From Glandiceps talaboti (taxonomy: Eukaryota; Hemichordata; Enteropneusta; Spengelidae): DNA of 64,000 nt. The translations under genes and the position numbers were made by a program. How positions within the stretch are numbered: the first letter of the stretch is position 1; every line of letters begins with the position of its first letter. The stretch is taken from contig NC_135556.1 of assembly GCF_964340395.1 (NCBI RefSeq), forward strand, positions 4,671,501 to 4,735,500. The letters are read 5' to 3'. Below the pieces are notes generated by a model. The model worked only from the letters and a program-made list of their open reading frames with translations, ran no database searches and was not told the DNA's origin. Shown one piece after another: positions 12,187-26,200 of the stretch.

Positions 12187-13319
12187 AGAAAGGGGGGAAT
12201 ATAGTAAAAGTGGCGTAGTTTCCCATACACTCTACCATAATTTTGGTGGGGAACCCTAATACAATGACACAGGAACTTGGGTAGATTTTACCTGCTTACT
12301 GCCCTTAACAAACACACCATGTGAACTTTATACATTCCTTACACTAGGAATACAAGTAAAGTTATTGGATTGTAATTTTTGATAGTCAAAATCACTCACA
12401 TAAAATACTTGTACTTCAGTATGACATTTTGAACAAAGTTATGATATGAATTGCATATCATTTCCAGACATCATTTTCTTTACACTGTATATATATGTAG
12501 TTGCATCTCTTTTTGTGTGATTATAGTATCTGATGCTTTTTTTGTAACAAATTAATCCTGCACTTGCTGCAACTGGGACATATTTTTTCATCACGTAACC
12601 AAAGATATATTCACTAAAAAAATTCAATTTCTGTATGAAAAACATTGTATCTGTTAATTCTGTGTTTCCCAACTTGTAGTTTGTCTAGTTTTGTGAAAAC
12701 AAATACCCCTCTTGTAGAGAGAGGATTTATTAGTACAATATTATCCATAGTTGGTGTAGCAATGAGTTTAAACCGTGAGTGAAAGCTTGGTTTTCAATCT
12801 GTCACCATGTTAAAACTGCACTAGTTTTGTCACTGTGGTATCATTTTTCAAACCGACAATTTTTTCACTGAACCAATAGACATTTGTACATGTTTAATCA
12901 GAGATGAATTTCATCCACAATTAGTGTGGTATTAGGTTGTAAGACCGTTGAGGGACTGTTGAGGGTGCAATTTTTGGGTGCAGACCAAAAAATCAATCTG
13001 ATTTGATTTATTGTATACAGCTACAAAAAAATATGTTTACCCACAGGTAATTCAATACTGTTTAGGATGTATGATATTACAAGTAAGTTATTATAGCTAA
13101 CACACACGTTTTTTTAATGTTCTAGTTGCAGCTAGTGCAGATTTAGAGGTATAAAATCAGTGAGTTTTTCCTATCTGTTGACATGCTGTAAATCCACAAG
13201 TGATCATGTGCTGACATGTAGAGATACTCCACATTACTACATGTACATACCAATATAGCTAGAACATTATTTCAAGTGAGTTTATATAGACAACTAGCCA
13301 TGATAAACAATACTGACAG

Positions 13320-13320
13320 A

Positions 13321-13383
<63 letters not shown>
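13320..13383. repeat. (AC)n microsatellite
   Basis: Uninterrupted CA dinucleotide run of about 55 bases after CACACATA. Confidence 0.95.
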
Positions 13384-13385
<2 letters not shown>

Positions 13386-13934
13386 CTACATATGAAAATA
13401 TATTTTTTGTCTTTGGTCACTTTTCTCTTCAATTTTTGTGTACAGAATGTTATTTGTGAACTTCATATCTAAACAAGGCAATGTACCATTATTGTATTGG
13501 TTTACTTTCCAATAGCATTGGAATAACCTTCCTAGTTTGACATTACTTTACCCAATAATATATAGACTTAACTGTTAAAATTTGCTAATAAAATACTGCC
13601 AGTATGTTATTGGATACAAGTCCCCAGCATCTTAAAATTGGTTTATCTTAGTTTTACACATCTTCACAAATTATTACTTCCCTTCCTCTTATCAGGGTAA
13701 CGACAAATGTGAGGAAATTTTGAAAGTTATCTTTTATAAGACATGATAATATTGAATTTTTCAATGGTGAGGAAAGATGTATAAACAAGTAGACAGATAT
13801 ATATTGCACACACACTATGTGTGATTTACATGACCTGGTATACTGATATCAAGAAATAGATACTGGAATTTCATGGTAGAATTTTATACAAATCAAACCT
13901 ATGATGGTGTCTCAAAGAATCATAAACTGTTTTT

Positions 13935-14740
13935 ATGTACCTAGGCGACGACTGTACATGTGTTGTAATGTACCTAGGCTACCATAGAACATGACTGTAC
14001 ATGTGTTTTAATGTACCTAGGCTACCACACAACATGGCTGTACATGTGTTGTAATGTACCTAGGCTACCATAGAACATGGCTGTACATGTGTTGTACCCA
14101 GGCTACCACACAACATGGCTGTACACATGTTTTAATGTACCTAGGCTACCACACAAAATGGCTGTACATGTGTTTTAATGTACCTAGGCTACCATAGAAC
14201 ATGGCTGTACATGTGTTGTATCTAGGCTACCATAGAACATGACTGTACATATGCTTTAATGTACCTAGGCTACCACACAATTAACATGGCTGTACATGTG
14301 TTGTACCCAGGCTACCACAGAACATAGCTGTACATGTGTTTTATGCACCTAGGCATGTAACCTCACCGAGGCTACCACCACACAACATGGCTGTACATGT
14401 GTTTTAATGTACCTAGGCATGTAACCTCACCTAGGCTACCACACAACATGGCTGTACGTGTTTTAATGTACCTAGGCATGTAACCTCACCTAGGCTACCA
14501 CAGAACATAGCTGTACATGTGTTTTATGCACCTAGGCATGTAACCTCACCGAGGCTACCACCACACAACATGGCTGTACATGTGTTTTAATGTACCTAGG
14601 CATGTAACCTCACCTAGGCTACCACACAACATGGCTGTACGTGTTTTAATGTACCTAGGCATGTAACCTCACCTAGGCTACCACACAACATGGCTGTACA
14701 TGTGTTTTAATGTACCTAGGCTACCACACAACATGGCTGT
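13935..14740. repeat. Minisatellite, about 43-bp unit
   Basis: Tandem units built on ATGGCTGTACATGTGTTTTA and ATGTACCTAGGCTACCACAC, some with an extra CATGTAACCTCACC block. A larger block of about 185 bp containing TTTTATGCACCTAGGCATG is repeated, seen near 14339 and 14522. Intergenic. Confidence 0.9.
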
Positions 14741-15295
14741 CCTGTGCCTTGAATTCCTAATACTAGTAGTATGTGTAGGGTTAAGTGATAAGTTTTAAAG
14801 GGAAGGGAGGATGAAGAATACTTCAGACATTTAAATGTATACATGTAAAAAATTGAAATAAAAATTATTTGGATTCTGAATCCCTGTGTATTAAATCTTT
14901 TTTATTTTGTAACAGTTTCATAATAAGAGTAGGAGAAATGCAAGTTTTCAACATTTCATTTATGAAGCTATTATTTTGTTTTGTATTTCACTGGTCAATG
15001 CTAGAGAGCAAAACGTTCATGTGGTTGGATGATTTGTATTTCACTGGTCAATGTTACAGAGTAAAAATGTTCACCTGGTTGGATGATTCAACTGATATCC
15101 TGAACGAAATGCAAACAGCGATCAACGAGCAATCTGAGAGACAAGTTATTAACAAGGGTACAAGAATACCTAGAGAATGAAGGGTATAAATATGTGGCAA
15201 ACTAAATGATCAGCTGATACTTTGTACATGGTAGACCAATGCAGAGTCAAATTTATTCATGATGATCTCGTATTGTACTCTAACCTAGTTAGGAA

Positions 15296-15707
15296 TGATC
15301 ACACAATGTCGCACAAGCTCAATAAACAAACTTTGTTCATTTAGGACAATGGCCTTCCCCACCCCCTCAAGAACATTAAAAAAAAGGCAACATCAACACA
15401 TTTATATATGATGTAAACCATGATGAAAATTGTAGCAGTCACACCATTACGATCAAAGCAATGTAAAAACATATTATAATGGTAACACATTAAAATACTA
15501 TCAGAAATCCAGCACTGTATATCTCAGCAGTAAATTTGAATCAACTTGTCAACATCTCAGTAGCACATACAAAACCTGTTGTCATTGACAGCATGAAATT
15601 TTTCGAAATTTGGTTAGAAGTGCGAAAATGATTTGCATTGGTGCCAGACCCCTGCCTTCTAAACAAATTAAGTTAGTTTATTGAGCTTGTGTGACATTGT
15701 GCGATCA
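15296..15707. mobile_element. MITE with about 38-bp terminal inverted repeats
   Basis: Left end TGATCACACAATGTCGCACA followed by AGCTCAATAAACAAACTT; the right end is its complement, AAGTTAGTTTATTGAGCTTG continuing TGTGACATTGTGCGATCA. The two ends differ at only a few positions. Target duplication is not clear. The 330-bp interior has no coding capacity. Confidence 0.7.
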
Positions 15708-16257
15708 CCCCTTACAAGTCAACCATTAGTTGGTGTGGTTATTGGTGTCAAAGTTGTCACTCACAGACCCATACAATATTTTGATATGTAACAGAGTTGT
15801 AAACATGTGTTGATAGCATGTCAGTGTTGTGGAGGAGGACATAGGCCATTATTTAACTGCTCTTAGTAAGATGTTTGAAATAGATAAGTTTAGCAATTGA
15901 GCTAGTAAGATTGATATTGGTCAATATGTCGGGTCAACGGGGGATGGCTTCTAAAGGTACTTACAGATATATTACTAAGCATGTCTTCTCTAATACACTG
16001 TATAATAAATTTCAGTAAATGTAGCATAGAAAAGGGTGAAATAATAAACACATAACAAGTATATTCCAAACAACAGGTACTTTTAATACTAACAAAAGAA
16101 AGTGAACAAGTTTAAACACTACAATACTGCAAAGAGATGAATTAACAAGAACACTTTACTCTCTTTACTTAGAAACACTTTAGAGAAATATACAGTGCAT
16201 CATAAACATACAACTATTGACATCAGACCATGGGCAAACAGGGAAAGTAAACAAATG

Positions 16258-16502
16258 AATTGGATTGATAACACTTGACACAGTATGTTGGAAGTAAGGA
16301 GACTTGTGTTACATTCCATCATTTGATGAGAACAGTTTTATGGCTACTTTACATAACAGTTCACATTCACAAACAAATTTCTAGTTCCCCTGGCATTTCC
16401 TGTACATGTAAAAAGGCCATAAAACTGTTCCTATCACACCATAAAATGTAATACAAGTCTCTACTGTTCCAACATGCTGTGTCAAGTATTATTAATCCAA
16501 TT
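16258..16502. mobile_element. Palindromic MITE, 245 bp
   Basis: Ends AATTGGATTGATAACACTTG and CAAGTATTATTAATCCAATT are complementary. The arms continue inward for about 80 bp (GAGACTTGTGTTACATT / AATGTAATACAAGTCTC, GAACAGTTTTATGGC / GCCATAAAACTGTTC). No coding capacity. Confidence 0.75.
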
Positions 16503-16554
16503 TATTTCTCTGTTTGTAACAGGTTCCGTTCATCCAAGGTGTGATGTCAGCAGT

Positions 16555-16682
16555 TGTAACTATCCATGGCAACTGATAAACATAACTATCCATGGCAACT
16601 GATAAACATAACTATCCCTGGCAACTGATAAACATAACTATCCATGGCAACTGATAAACATAACTATCCATGGCAACTAATG
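16555..16682. repeat. Minisatellite, 26-bp unit
   Basis: Five near-identical copies of CTATCCATGGCAACTGATAA plus ACATAA. Confidence 0.95.
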
Positions 16683-17145
16683 GTTATAGACTATACAGAA
16701 CAATGCATGGTGACAATATTAAAGATCATCATATATATATTGCTACTATAAAACAAAACATTCTTGAACTACAATGAAACGTTGAATTTTCATGTTTTTG
16801 TCTAATATAACTCAATACACAATAATATATTTTATAAACCATGAAATATAACAAAACATATAAATTTTCCGAATAGTCCAATTCAATAATTATCTTGCGA
16901 TAGTTATCAAGTTTAATTTTTTCTGTGATTCGTGAGTGAATTACATGCAAGTTATGTTTATTTATTTGTATCAGTTATTGCAACTTAACAAATCACTATA
17001 GCAATAGGAGGTACAAATATAGAAACACAAAGGCACTACACTGTGTTCACATTTCAATATTTAGTCTATTTAACCTGGGTCAAATGTGGAGTTTGATGCA
17101 CACCTATCCTGTGACTAGACTTCTGAGTTGAGTAACTTAACCATT

Positions 17146-17940
17146 TAAAGCCTGACACCCTATATTTAGGGTGTAATTACATAGAGTTACAGAAACCAAG
17201 TCATTAAAGCCTGACACCCTATATATAGGGTGTAATTACATAGAGTTACAGAAACCAAGTCATTAAAGCCTGACATCCTATATTGAGGGTGTAATTACAT
17301 AGAGTTACAGAAACCAAGTCATTAAAGCCTGATACCCTATATATATAGGGTGTAATATTACATAGAGTTACAGAAACCAAGTCATTAAAGCCTGATACCC
17401 TATATTTAGGGTGTAATTACATAGAGTTACAGAAACCAAGTCATTAAAATCTGATACCCTATATTTAGGGTGTAATTACATAGAGTTACAGAAACCAAGT
17501 CATTATTTAAAGCCTGATACCCTATATATAGGGTGTAATTACATAGAGTTACAGAAACCAAGTCATTAAAGCCTGATACCCTATATTTAGGGTGTAATTA
17601 CATAGAGTTACAGAAACCAAGTCATTAAAGCCTGATACCCTATATTTAGGGTGTAATTACATAGAGTTATAGAAACCAAGTCATTAAAGACTGACACCCT
17701 ATATTTAGGGTGTAATTACATAGAGGTACAGAAACCAAGTCATTAAAGCCTGACATTCTATATTGAGGGTGTAATTACATAGAGGTACAGAAACCAAGTC
17801 ATTAAAATCTATACCCTATATATAGGGTGTAATTACATAGAGTTACAGAAACCAAGTCATTACAGCCTGATACCCTATATATAGGGTGAAATTACATAGA
17901 GTTACAAAACCATGTCATTAAAGCCTAATACCCTATATTT
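17146..17940. repeat. Minisatellite, about 59-bp unit with palindromic core
   Basis: About 13-14 copies. Each has a core such as ACACCCTATATTTAGGGTGT, which in copies with TATATA is a perfect 20-bp palindrome, followed by AATTACATAGAGTTACAGAA and ACCAAGTCATTAAAGCCTG. The core stays palindromic while point changes occur elsewhere. Confidence 0.95.
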
Positions 17941-18500
17941 AGTGTCCCTTTAATAGGCAAACACCATAAAGTTACAGACTGTTCCTTTAATGGGTAAACA
18001 TCATAAAGTTACAGACTGTGTCCCTTTAATAGGTAAACATCACAAAGTTACAGACTGTGTCCCTTTTAATGGGTAAACACCATAAAGTTACAGACTGTGT
18101 CCCTTTAATAGGTAAACATCACAAAGTTAGAGACTGTCCCTTTTAATGGGTAAACACCATAAAGTTACAGACTGTTCCTATAATGGGTAAACATCATAAA
18201 GTTACAGACTGTGTCCCTTTAATAGGTAAACATCACAAAGTTACAGACTGTGTCCCTTTTAATGGGTAAACACCATAAAGTTACAGACTGTGTCCCTTTA
18301 ATAGGTAAACATCACAAAGTTAGAGACTGTGTCCCTTTTAATGGGTAAACATCATAAAGTTACAGACTGTGTCCCTTTAATAGGTAAACATCACAAAGTT
18401 ACAGACTGTGTTCCTTTTATAGGTAAACATCACAAAGTTAGAGACTGTGTCCCTTTTAATAGGTAAACACCATAAAGTTACAGACTGTCCCTTTAATGTG
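17941..18500. repeat. Minisatellite, about 37-bp unit
   Basis: About 15 copies of GTCCCTTTAATAGGTAAACA plus TCACAAAGTTACAGACT, with alternating CATCACAAAG and CACCATAAAG versions suggesting a dimeric organisation. It directly abuts the 59-bp array, and both share AAGTTACAGA-like sequence. Confidence 0.9.
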
Positions 18501-19054
18501 TATATTCTCATTAAACTTTGAATGGATACATTTTACACATGGCATAAGGTCTATGTATCACGCACAGGTTTCAAATTCAATATGGGGTATTTTCCCCCAA
18601 AACAATTCATTCACAGTAAGTAAAAGTTGGTCCTCCATTATCAGATAGTTAATGCTATAATGGTTGCTGTCATATTTGCTTCTACAAGATCCACATGGTG
18701 TCCTGTGTTTTGCATCTTTCATTAAACTTAAAATTATATGTATCATGTTTGCTAAACTGATGTGCTACCTTGACTCATAAGTACTGTACTGAACTAATAC
18801 ACAAGAAAAAGTACTTTTGAACAATGTACATTGTGAACTTCACTGAATATTCTGATATGAGTGCAATCAGATGACAATGTGTGAACCTGTACATATTTGT
18901 TGAATATGTAATTTTGTGTACATCACTGATGTCAGTAAAAAATAACAATGTTCAAATCTTTTTCAATTTCCACTGCACATCCATAGCACATCCAAATATA
19001 TTCAAATAGTTTGACATTGAATACTCCTCGGAATACTTGGTCAACAGAGTTTGA

Positions 19055-19130
19055 CTACAAGAAAATACTGTCATCTCTGTAAAGGTTGTCAAAATTGCAT
19101 TCTCCTTCATTTGGATTACTCACCAGTACC
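19055..19130 (-). CDS. Predicted last coding exon of the HMG-like gene
   Basis: The acceptor TTTCTTTTCAG|GGTACTGG joins in phase to the donor at 23740 and reads VLVSNPNEGECNFDNLYRDDSIFL then TAG. The pyrimidine tract is good and the phase fits, but the exon is short and I know no homologue. Intervening exons within 19131-23739 would change the join. Confidence 0.5.
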
Positions 19131-22100
19131 CTGAAAAGAAATTCAATTGATCAAAGTGGAAATTCTGTTACACAACAATCAGCGCACCTTGTCATGAGTG
19201 TGGAAGAATTGAGATTGATATGTAGTGGACTTCAATAGGTAATAGATAGTTAACTGAGATAAAGTTACCTTTTTAGAATCTACTTTGAAGAGATTACGTA
19301 GCTTTCATCTGAATCACTTAGATGTCATCAGCATAATGCTGTTAAGCTATCTGGTCATGTGACCCCTAGTGGAGTCACCTGACAGTAGACTATTGCAAAT
19401 AAGTGGACATGTAGTTGCAAACACAGTCATGGTTGTGGGTCAGATTGTGCTCTTTGATTCATCCATTTTCCTGGGCCACTTTGTCTTCTTTGCAAAGATT
19501 GTTTTGTGTTGTCCGACAGCCAGATCCTTCACAGTACCCATCTCAAAGAACACCAAGGACAAATGGGTACACTAACAGCAGTAGGGGAAGCTAGTATATA
19601 TCATCAAAGCTACGAGATACAATTTAACATCAAGTAACTTGTTCCTAAAAAGATAACTTTATCTCAATTAGCATGAGACTGTAATAATTAGGTGAGTGTA
19701 ACTGAAATACTAAGTTACAGAAGTGATAACCAATCAAGGTTACCAGTGACAACACTTTCAATTATCCAAACATCTAAGAAGCCAATGTCTGAGGTGATAT
19801 TCTAGTCATTGTCTTAACCAAATAAATCATGTTATTGTATGTTTTAAGCTTTACACAACTCTCTGTTTCAACCAAAAACAACTATCACTGGTTACAATTA
19901 CTTTTCAATGATGCTTTCACTAAGTGATTTTGCTGAACAATAAAAAAAAAATACCGCCAATGGCGTTGTAGCACAACTGTACAGTTTTAAATGTTTATCC
20001 ATATGCTAGTCCATGCTAACAATAGGTGTTCATTTGCTGAATAACTATCCAGTTGCCTATCCAACCATGTTGCTATCTTTATGATAAATGCTATCATTTG
20101 GCTGTTGCTATGGGCGTGGTCATGTTGTTAGATATATTTGCATACATTTATGTATGTTTTTGTTCACTTGTGTATGAATTCCTGATATTGTCTTTGCAAT
20201 ACACGTGATCATTTGGCTGTTGCTATGGGCATGGTCTTGTTGCTAGGCAAATTTAAATACATTTTTTGAATGTTTATTCAATTGTCTATTAAACCCCATT
20301 GTTATCTTTGTGAAATACACCACCGTTTGGCTGTTGCTATGGGCGTGGTCATGGTTACTAGGGTATTTGCATACATTTTTTGAATGTTTATTCATTTGTC
20401 TATTAGGGGCAACATCAAAAGTTCAATATAATATATCTAACTTAATTGCTTAAGTTAGGTCCCAGACCCCCCCACCCCCCCATCTAACTTAACTGACCTA
20501 AAATTGAAAATCGTTTCAGACTCATACTGTATACTTCCACTTTCAAACAACGTACCAATATAATACTGAATTATAAATAAAATAGAAAACCATTTTAACT
20601 CAGAAAAATACTTTTATTGAAGACCAACAGAACACAACAACACTGAATTTACACGTCAAGTCACATTGATTACTAATACTGGTATGTCTGGTTTCACTTT
20701 CTTTTTTGAAATGGGAGACATTTCGTGACTGGGTGTAGGCTCATCAGCAACACTTTAATCGGATGATTTTTGTTTAACTGAAAAATACAGGGCCGGTCGG
20801 GAAAGTGTAGGAATCGCCTTTGTTAACTAGTTCGACTAAATTGATTGTACAGATAGATTTGATTCATAAAACTTGACAAGGTGTTTTGCAAACAGCAGGA
20901 TACCACTTCCCATTAAAGGCCATTCCAAAGATTAGATCGGATGAAGTAACCATATTCACTGGAGTAAAGAACTATATGTAGTAACATTGCAATTCAAACT
21001 GTAAAACATTTAACTGTCTCTGCAAAATATAGTTTCAACTAGAAATTGTATTTACCAGCTCTCATGCTTTTTAGCCTTCAAGTTGTTTCTGTCGAGTCGT
21101 ATATATTCGCACGTTTCCGTTGATTTTGACTGTGACATCGCACCACGACAGTGATGAACACGTTGACGCGGCGGCCACGGCTTTCACATGCATGTTCCAA
21201 CTATCATCTACAAACATCTATAAATCTGTTTGAAATTGCTAAACTATTGCTGAATAATTATTTCAGGCGATCGAACTTTTGATTTTCACGAAGGACTGCA
21301 TCAACATCAGTCGAACGATCAACTTGTTGCGAGTGTAGAAATAAACATTCGCAATACCACGCTATCTACGACAATTTAGTCCAAGTTGAGAGGTCACATC
21401 AAACATGACATCTCATCGGTAATTTCCGGATTTACATTCTTAGTTTCACGTTATAACTAACTTAGAACCTTCGCGTAGGTGGATTTTGACAACGTCTTCT
21501 CCACATAGTCTATTGAAATAAATTATCGTGAAGGTCCTTTAAAATTTACCACTACGATTGCACGATCGTCTCTGATCACGTACCCACTGTGACTTCGTTA
21601 ACTTTCAAACATATTTTTAACGTATTTCAAAATAGATTGTTTCGACTCGACCTCCTGGGACATGAACTCGGCTAATGACCGTCGATCATTTTTGTATTTG
21701 GCATGCCACAACTTCGTTGCGCTTTCCTGTACACCGGCCCGGGATTTGCCCTGTTGTTCTTTGATATTTAACTCCCAAATCTTGTTCGCTAGTTTCAGAA
21801 AGTCGTTCGAAGGGCATTTATAAATTGTGTGAGGAGAACATATATGGACCAGAAAATTGGACGAACCCTTCGTGTCTCGACGACGCCAACTGATGAAATG
21901 TGCGTACGCACACTTTGGATACCCACCTCGTTCCCAAACACCTATTTTGCAGCAAATTTGAAAGCTGAACCGCGTACCGCTGATAAATCGGACCGACTGT
22001 ACGCAGTTTTTTAGGTAAAAGCAGCCTTGAAATCGTACTAAATTTGCCAAGTATGGCGTTAAATCGTTTTTGACGGTTGAGAAATTATTTTGGCCAAAAC

Positions 22101-23125
22101 CCCCCCACCCCCAAACTAAAGCAATTAAGTTTTTTTGTAAACATCGATCTTTTGACGTCGCCCCTAAACCCCATTGTTATCTTTGTGAAATACACCACCG
22201 TTTGGCTGTTGCCATGGGCGTGGTCATGGTTACTAGGGTATTTGTATACATTTTTTGAATTTTTATTCATTTGTCTTTCTATTCCTGTTGTTATCTTTGC
22301 AAAATACGTGATTATTTGGCTGTTGCTATGGGTGTGGTCTTGTTGCTATGCAAATTTACATACATTTTTTGAATGTTTATTCAATTGTCTATTAAACCCT
22401 GTTGTTATCTTTGTGAAATACACCACTGTTTGGCTGTTGCTATGGGCGTGGTCATGGTTGCTAGGGTATTTGCACACATTTTTTGAATGTTTACTCACTT
22501 GCCTACCAGATGATGTTGTTATTTGACCAAAATATACTGCCATTTGGTTGTTGCTAAAGGGCGTGGTCATGGTCGCTAGGGCCAATTTGGTCAAAATATT
22601 TTGAAGAAAATCTGCAGAATAACAGTTTCAGAAACATCTCGCCAAGTTTCAGGCTCATTGACCAAGTACTTTTTGAGATATAAGTTTTTGACCAAAAATG
22701 AACATTCTTACACCTAATTTGCATATCACTCATGGAATCATTGTATGCTTAATATATCTTCGTCCATACATCCCTAGATGCATCCCCATCAAATTTCAGC
22801 CCAATCTGCTCAGTAGTTTTGGAATTATAGATTTTTAACCAAAAAGACACATTTTTAGCCCTAATTTGCATATCACTGATGGAATCATCATGTCATGAAC
22901 AAATCTTACTTTACACCCCTAAAGAATCTTCCCACCAAATTTTGCACCAATCTGCCCAGTAGTTTCTGAGTTTAAGTTTTTTGACCAAAAATCACATTTT
23001 TTGACCCAAATCACACACCTGTGATGCGATCATTTTGATTTGAACAATTTCCCGACTAGACACCCAAGGTAATGGACCCACCAAATATCATGGCAATCGG
23101 TTCAGCAGTTTTTGACTTTAAGTTG

Positions 23126-23213
<88 letters not shown>

Positions 23214-26200
23214 GACAGACGCCGGGCGATCCAATGATTGCTGCAATCATTTTCATTTCAAACTTAGTAAAATTTCCACCAAGAAAGAAAGGGCATATTT
23301 ACCAGTCTTATTTACATAACCTATTGTAATAACTGGATTTAGAATGTGCATATGAACTTTGCCCAGTGATTATATAACGTTACCTAACACATCCCCTCAT
23401 GGTGTTCACTGAGAACAAAGAAGATTTTGAAGGAAAATCACATTTTTTGACCCAAATCCTACATCGCTGATGCAATCACTTTCATTTGAACAATTTCCCA
23501 ACTAGACACCAAAAGTAATATGACCACCAAATATCAAAGAAATCGGTCCAGCAGTTTTTGACTTTAAGTTGTTTACACACATTCACACACACAGACAGAC
23601 AGACACTTTGCCATGCCTATAGCACTACTGAACATTCAGTTCAGTGGTGCTAAAAACTACTTCAATGATATGATGTTGCTTTAAGACTGTACTGTGGACA
23701 AAACAGAGATCTTGGTTACATTTCAAAGCTTGTGCTCACCTTCTACTGGTACTTGCTGTAGTATGTCCACGTATACCCTTGAATAATGGTGACATTACAC
23801 TCTTTACTGGTGATATAGATGATGACTGTGACATTACAGCATTAGCACTAGTCTAAAGTTGGAAATACAATTATTATGTTTTAACATGGACACAAATATA
23901 AACTAGTGTTGTTGTATGTGATAGCTAGGGTGCCTTGGTTGCATAATATGTGATAGGATGCCTTCAATGGTTGCATATATGTTGATATATATGACCAGGT
24001 AATATAATTAAGACTTTAAAAACACTGAAACATTAGAAATCCCCAAATGTAAACTGGAAGTTCATGGAGTCTATCAAATTAAAATGTTGTGTCTTAAATT
24101 CCCATGAACTGTCACACTGGCAACCATTTATTCATACTGCTGTGAGTGTAATAACATTCAACATCCATTTGATAGGCAAAGTTGATATCAACAATACATG
24201 TTGAAATAATACCAACATTCAACATTCAACATCCATTTGATAGGCGAAGCTTTATATCAACATGTTGCAATAATACCATCATGCATATGGTCTGACTTAC
24301 CTGAGACAAACTAGACAGAGATATGGAGACAGAATTCTGAGATGACACAGGAGAAGTAACACTTGACAGATTTGATAAAGAACCAAGACTTCTTAGAGAA
24401 TAACTTGACAATGTAGGGCTTTGAAGGAATGAATCATCTGGTGTTAATCTTCTGGACCCTGTACTATCTAGTTGAGATCTGTCTTCAAAGTCTACTTCCA
24501 AGGATTCCGATGTACAGTGCTGCACAGCTGACATATTATTCCGATATGACAACCCTTGAAATCTTACCGAGCCGTCAGAACTTTCTGAATTGTACACATA
24601 ATTCAGCTGTGGTTCACATTGTTTATCACTACTATTAAAACTGTTATTATTGTTCACATTCACCTTGTGGGTAGGTTGACTCTTGGCTAGTATAAACTGC
24701 ATATTTTCAATTTCACTTTCAATATCATCATCACTATCCACAAAACCAAAACAGTTTCTGCTGCTCTGCTGCCATCGTGGGTCAGCATTCAAGTTACTGT
24801 CCAGAGTGGTGTTTTGTTTGGATGATAAGACACCCCTTTCCTTCTTATCACAGTCTCCTCCAGATGGCCTTTGTCCAAACATCTTTTTGTTGACATCACT
24901 ATCAATGTCATACTCTTGGATACATGTTTCTAATGACTGGGCGGTGTTCTTGACTTGTGGCCGTGCACCAATGACTAAACTATTATTAATGTTCAACTCT
25001 TTGTAATACAGTTCTCTTTTATTCATTTCACTATTCACATCATAGAAATCAGAACCATGAGATTCATCCATCTTTCCACCAATACTATACCTAGGAGTGT
25101 CAAATTTTGAACTTCTTTGGTTTTGAATTGTTGACTTTTGTATGACTTTAGGGGTGCTGTATATCAGGCCGTTGTTGTTAATGTCTTTATTTTCAACAGG
25201 TTTCTCCTTTTCCTCAATCTGTGAAATACTGCTGTCATTTATATCTGAATCACTATCATTCAAAGTAGTTGTTGTCGTCGTTGTTGCATGTTTGCTATTC
25301 CAAGGTTTTGTTCTGGTACTTCTTCTCAAAGTCTGTGTTCTAGTACCCTTCTTTGATGTAACCTTGACGTCAGTAGTAGTGTTCTGTGGTATTCTGGGTA
25401 ACAATACCTGCTCAGAATCTTGAGGAATCTTCTCAATGTTCTCGTTCACAGAATCTCCTAACTCTTCCCCATTATCTTCCAAGGGTTCATCCATCTCTAC
25501 ATTATCTTCATCACCATAGAAACTAACTCTCTGTTTGCATTTCTTTCCATCCTTTTCTCTGTTATCCTTTTCTCTGAATACAGAAATATGACAACTTGTA
25601 AAATATGTTTGTGAGACTTAATACCAAACCAGAAAGACTATGGACTTTCAATTGGATGGCAAAAATGTTTTTGCAGGATTTTTGTTGCAAATTACATTAA
25701 ACAAAATACCGACACTGATAGTGGGCAAACATATAAAATTTTACATTTGATCTCTCTGTGAACACAAATCAAAATCACTGTCGGGTGAAACAAGGAAAAT
25801 TAAAAAAAAAATGTTTTTTGTGTTAATAGTGAGATAAAATACATACATATTAGCAGTGCCTGAATTTTGTTTGTATAATTCCATAACAGAAAACATTGTG
25901 TAAGATATGATAAACATTGTGCCACCTAATTGAAAGCTATAGTCTTTCTGGTTTGGTAGTATGTCCAAGGAAAAAGCTCTTGGATGTATTAAATTTAATA
26001 AAATAAACAGTGTCAAAAAACATACGATTACAGTATACTATTTCTTCCTACATAATGCATTATTACAAGAGTTCTAAAATAGTTTAGTGGACACACAAAA
26101 AATTATCATAACTGAGTTTAAAATTTCTGATAAACAACAAGTGATAGCATGAAAAATATATAAAGCAGTTCACTTTTTGTTAACCAAGTCATCTCAACAA

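Larger units (their letters stand above)
11529..19054. other. Intergenic region, ZMAT2 3' side to HMG-like gene 3' side
   Basis: The two flanking genes converge here. I see no conserved coding exon. Contents: a foldback repeat, an (AC)n tract, four minisatellites and two MITE-like elements, each listed separately. A 103-codon open stretch at 14869-15180 contains an internal duplication of about 50 bp and resembles nothing I know. Candidate AATAAA motifs for ZMAT2 occur at 13588 and near 14857, both far from the stop, so the true 3' end is not determined. Confidence 0.5.

Noticed and set aside
14869-15180. 103-aa open frame as a gene
   Set aside because: It contains a direct duplication and has no recognised domain or splice partners; probably chance.
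19254-19667. Inverted pair CTGAGATAAAGTTACC / GATAACTTTATCTCAA as a MITE
   Set aside because: Arms are only about 23 bp and internal; I could not find ends or a target duplication.
22077-22526. 149-aa open frame on the + strand
   Set aside because: It crosses the transposon end and the 120-bp tandem repeat, so it is repeat-derived.
24742-24750. Assignment of the - strand gene to sororin (CDCA5)
   Set aside because: Only the CFGF tetrapeptide matches; the conserved sororin C-terminal domain is absent and the length is over twice that expected.
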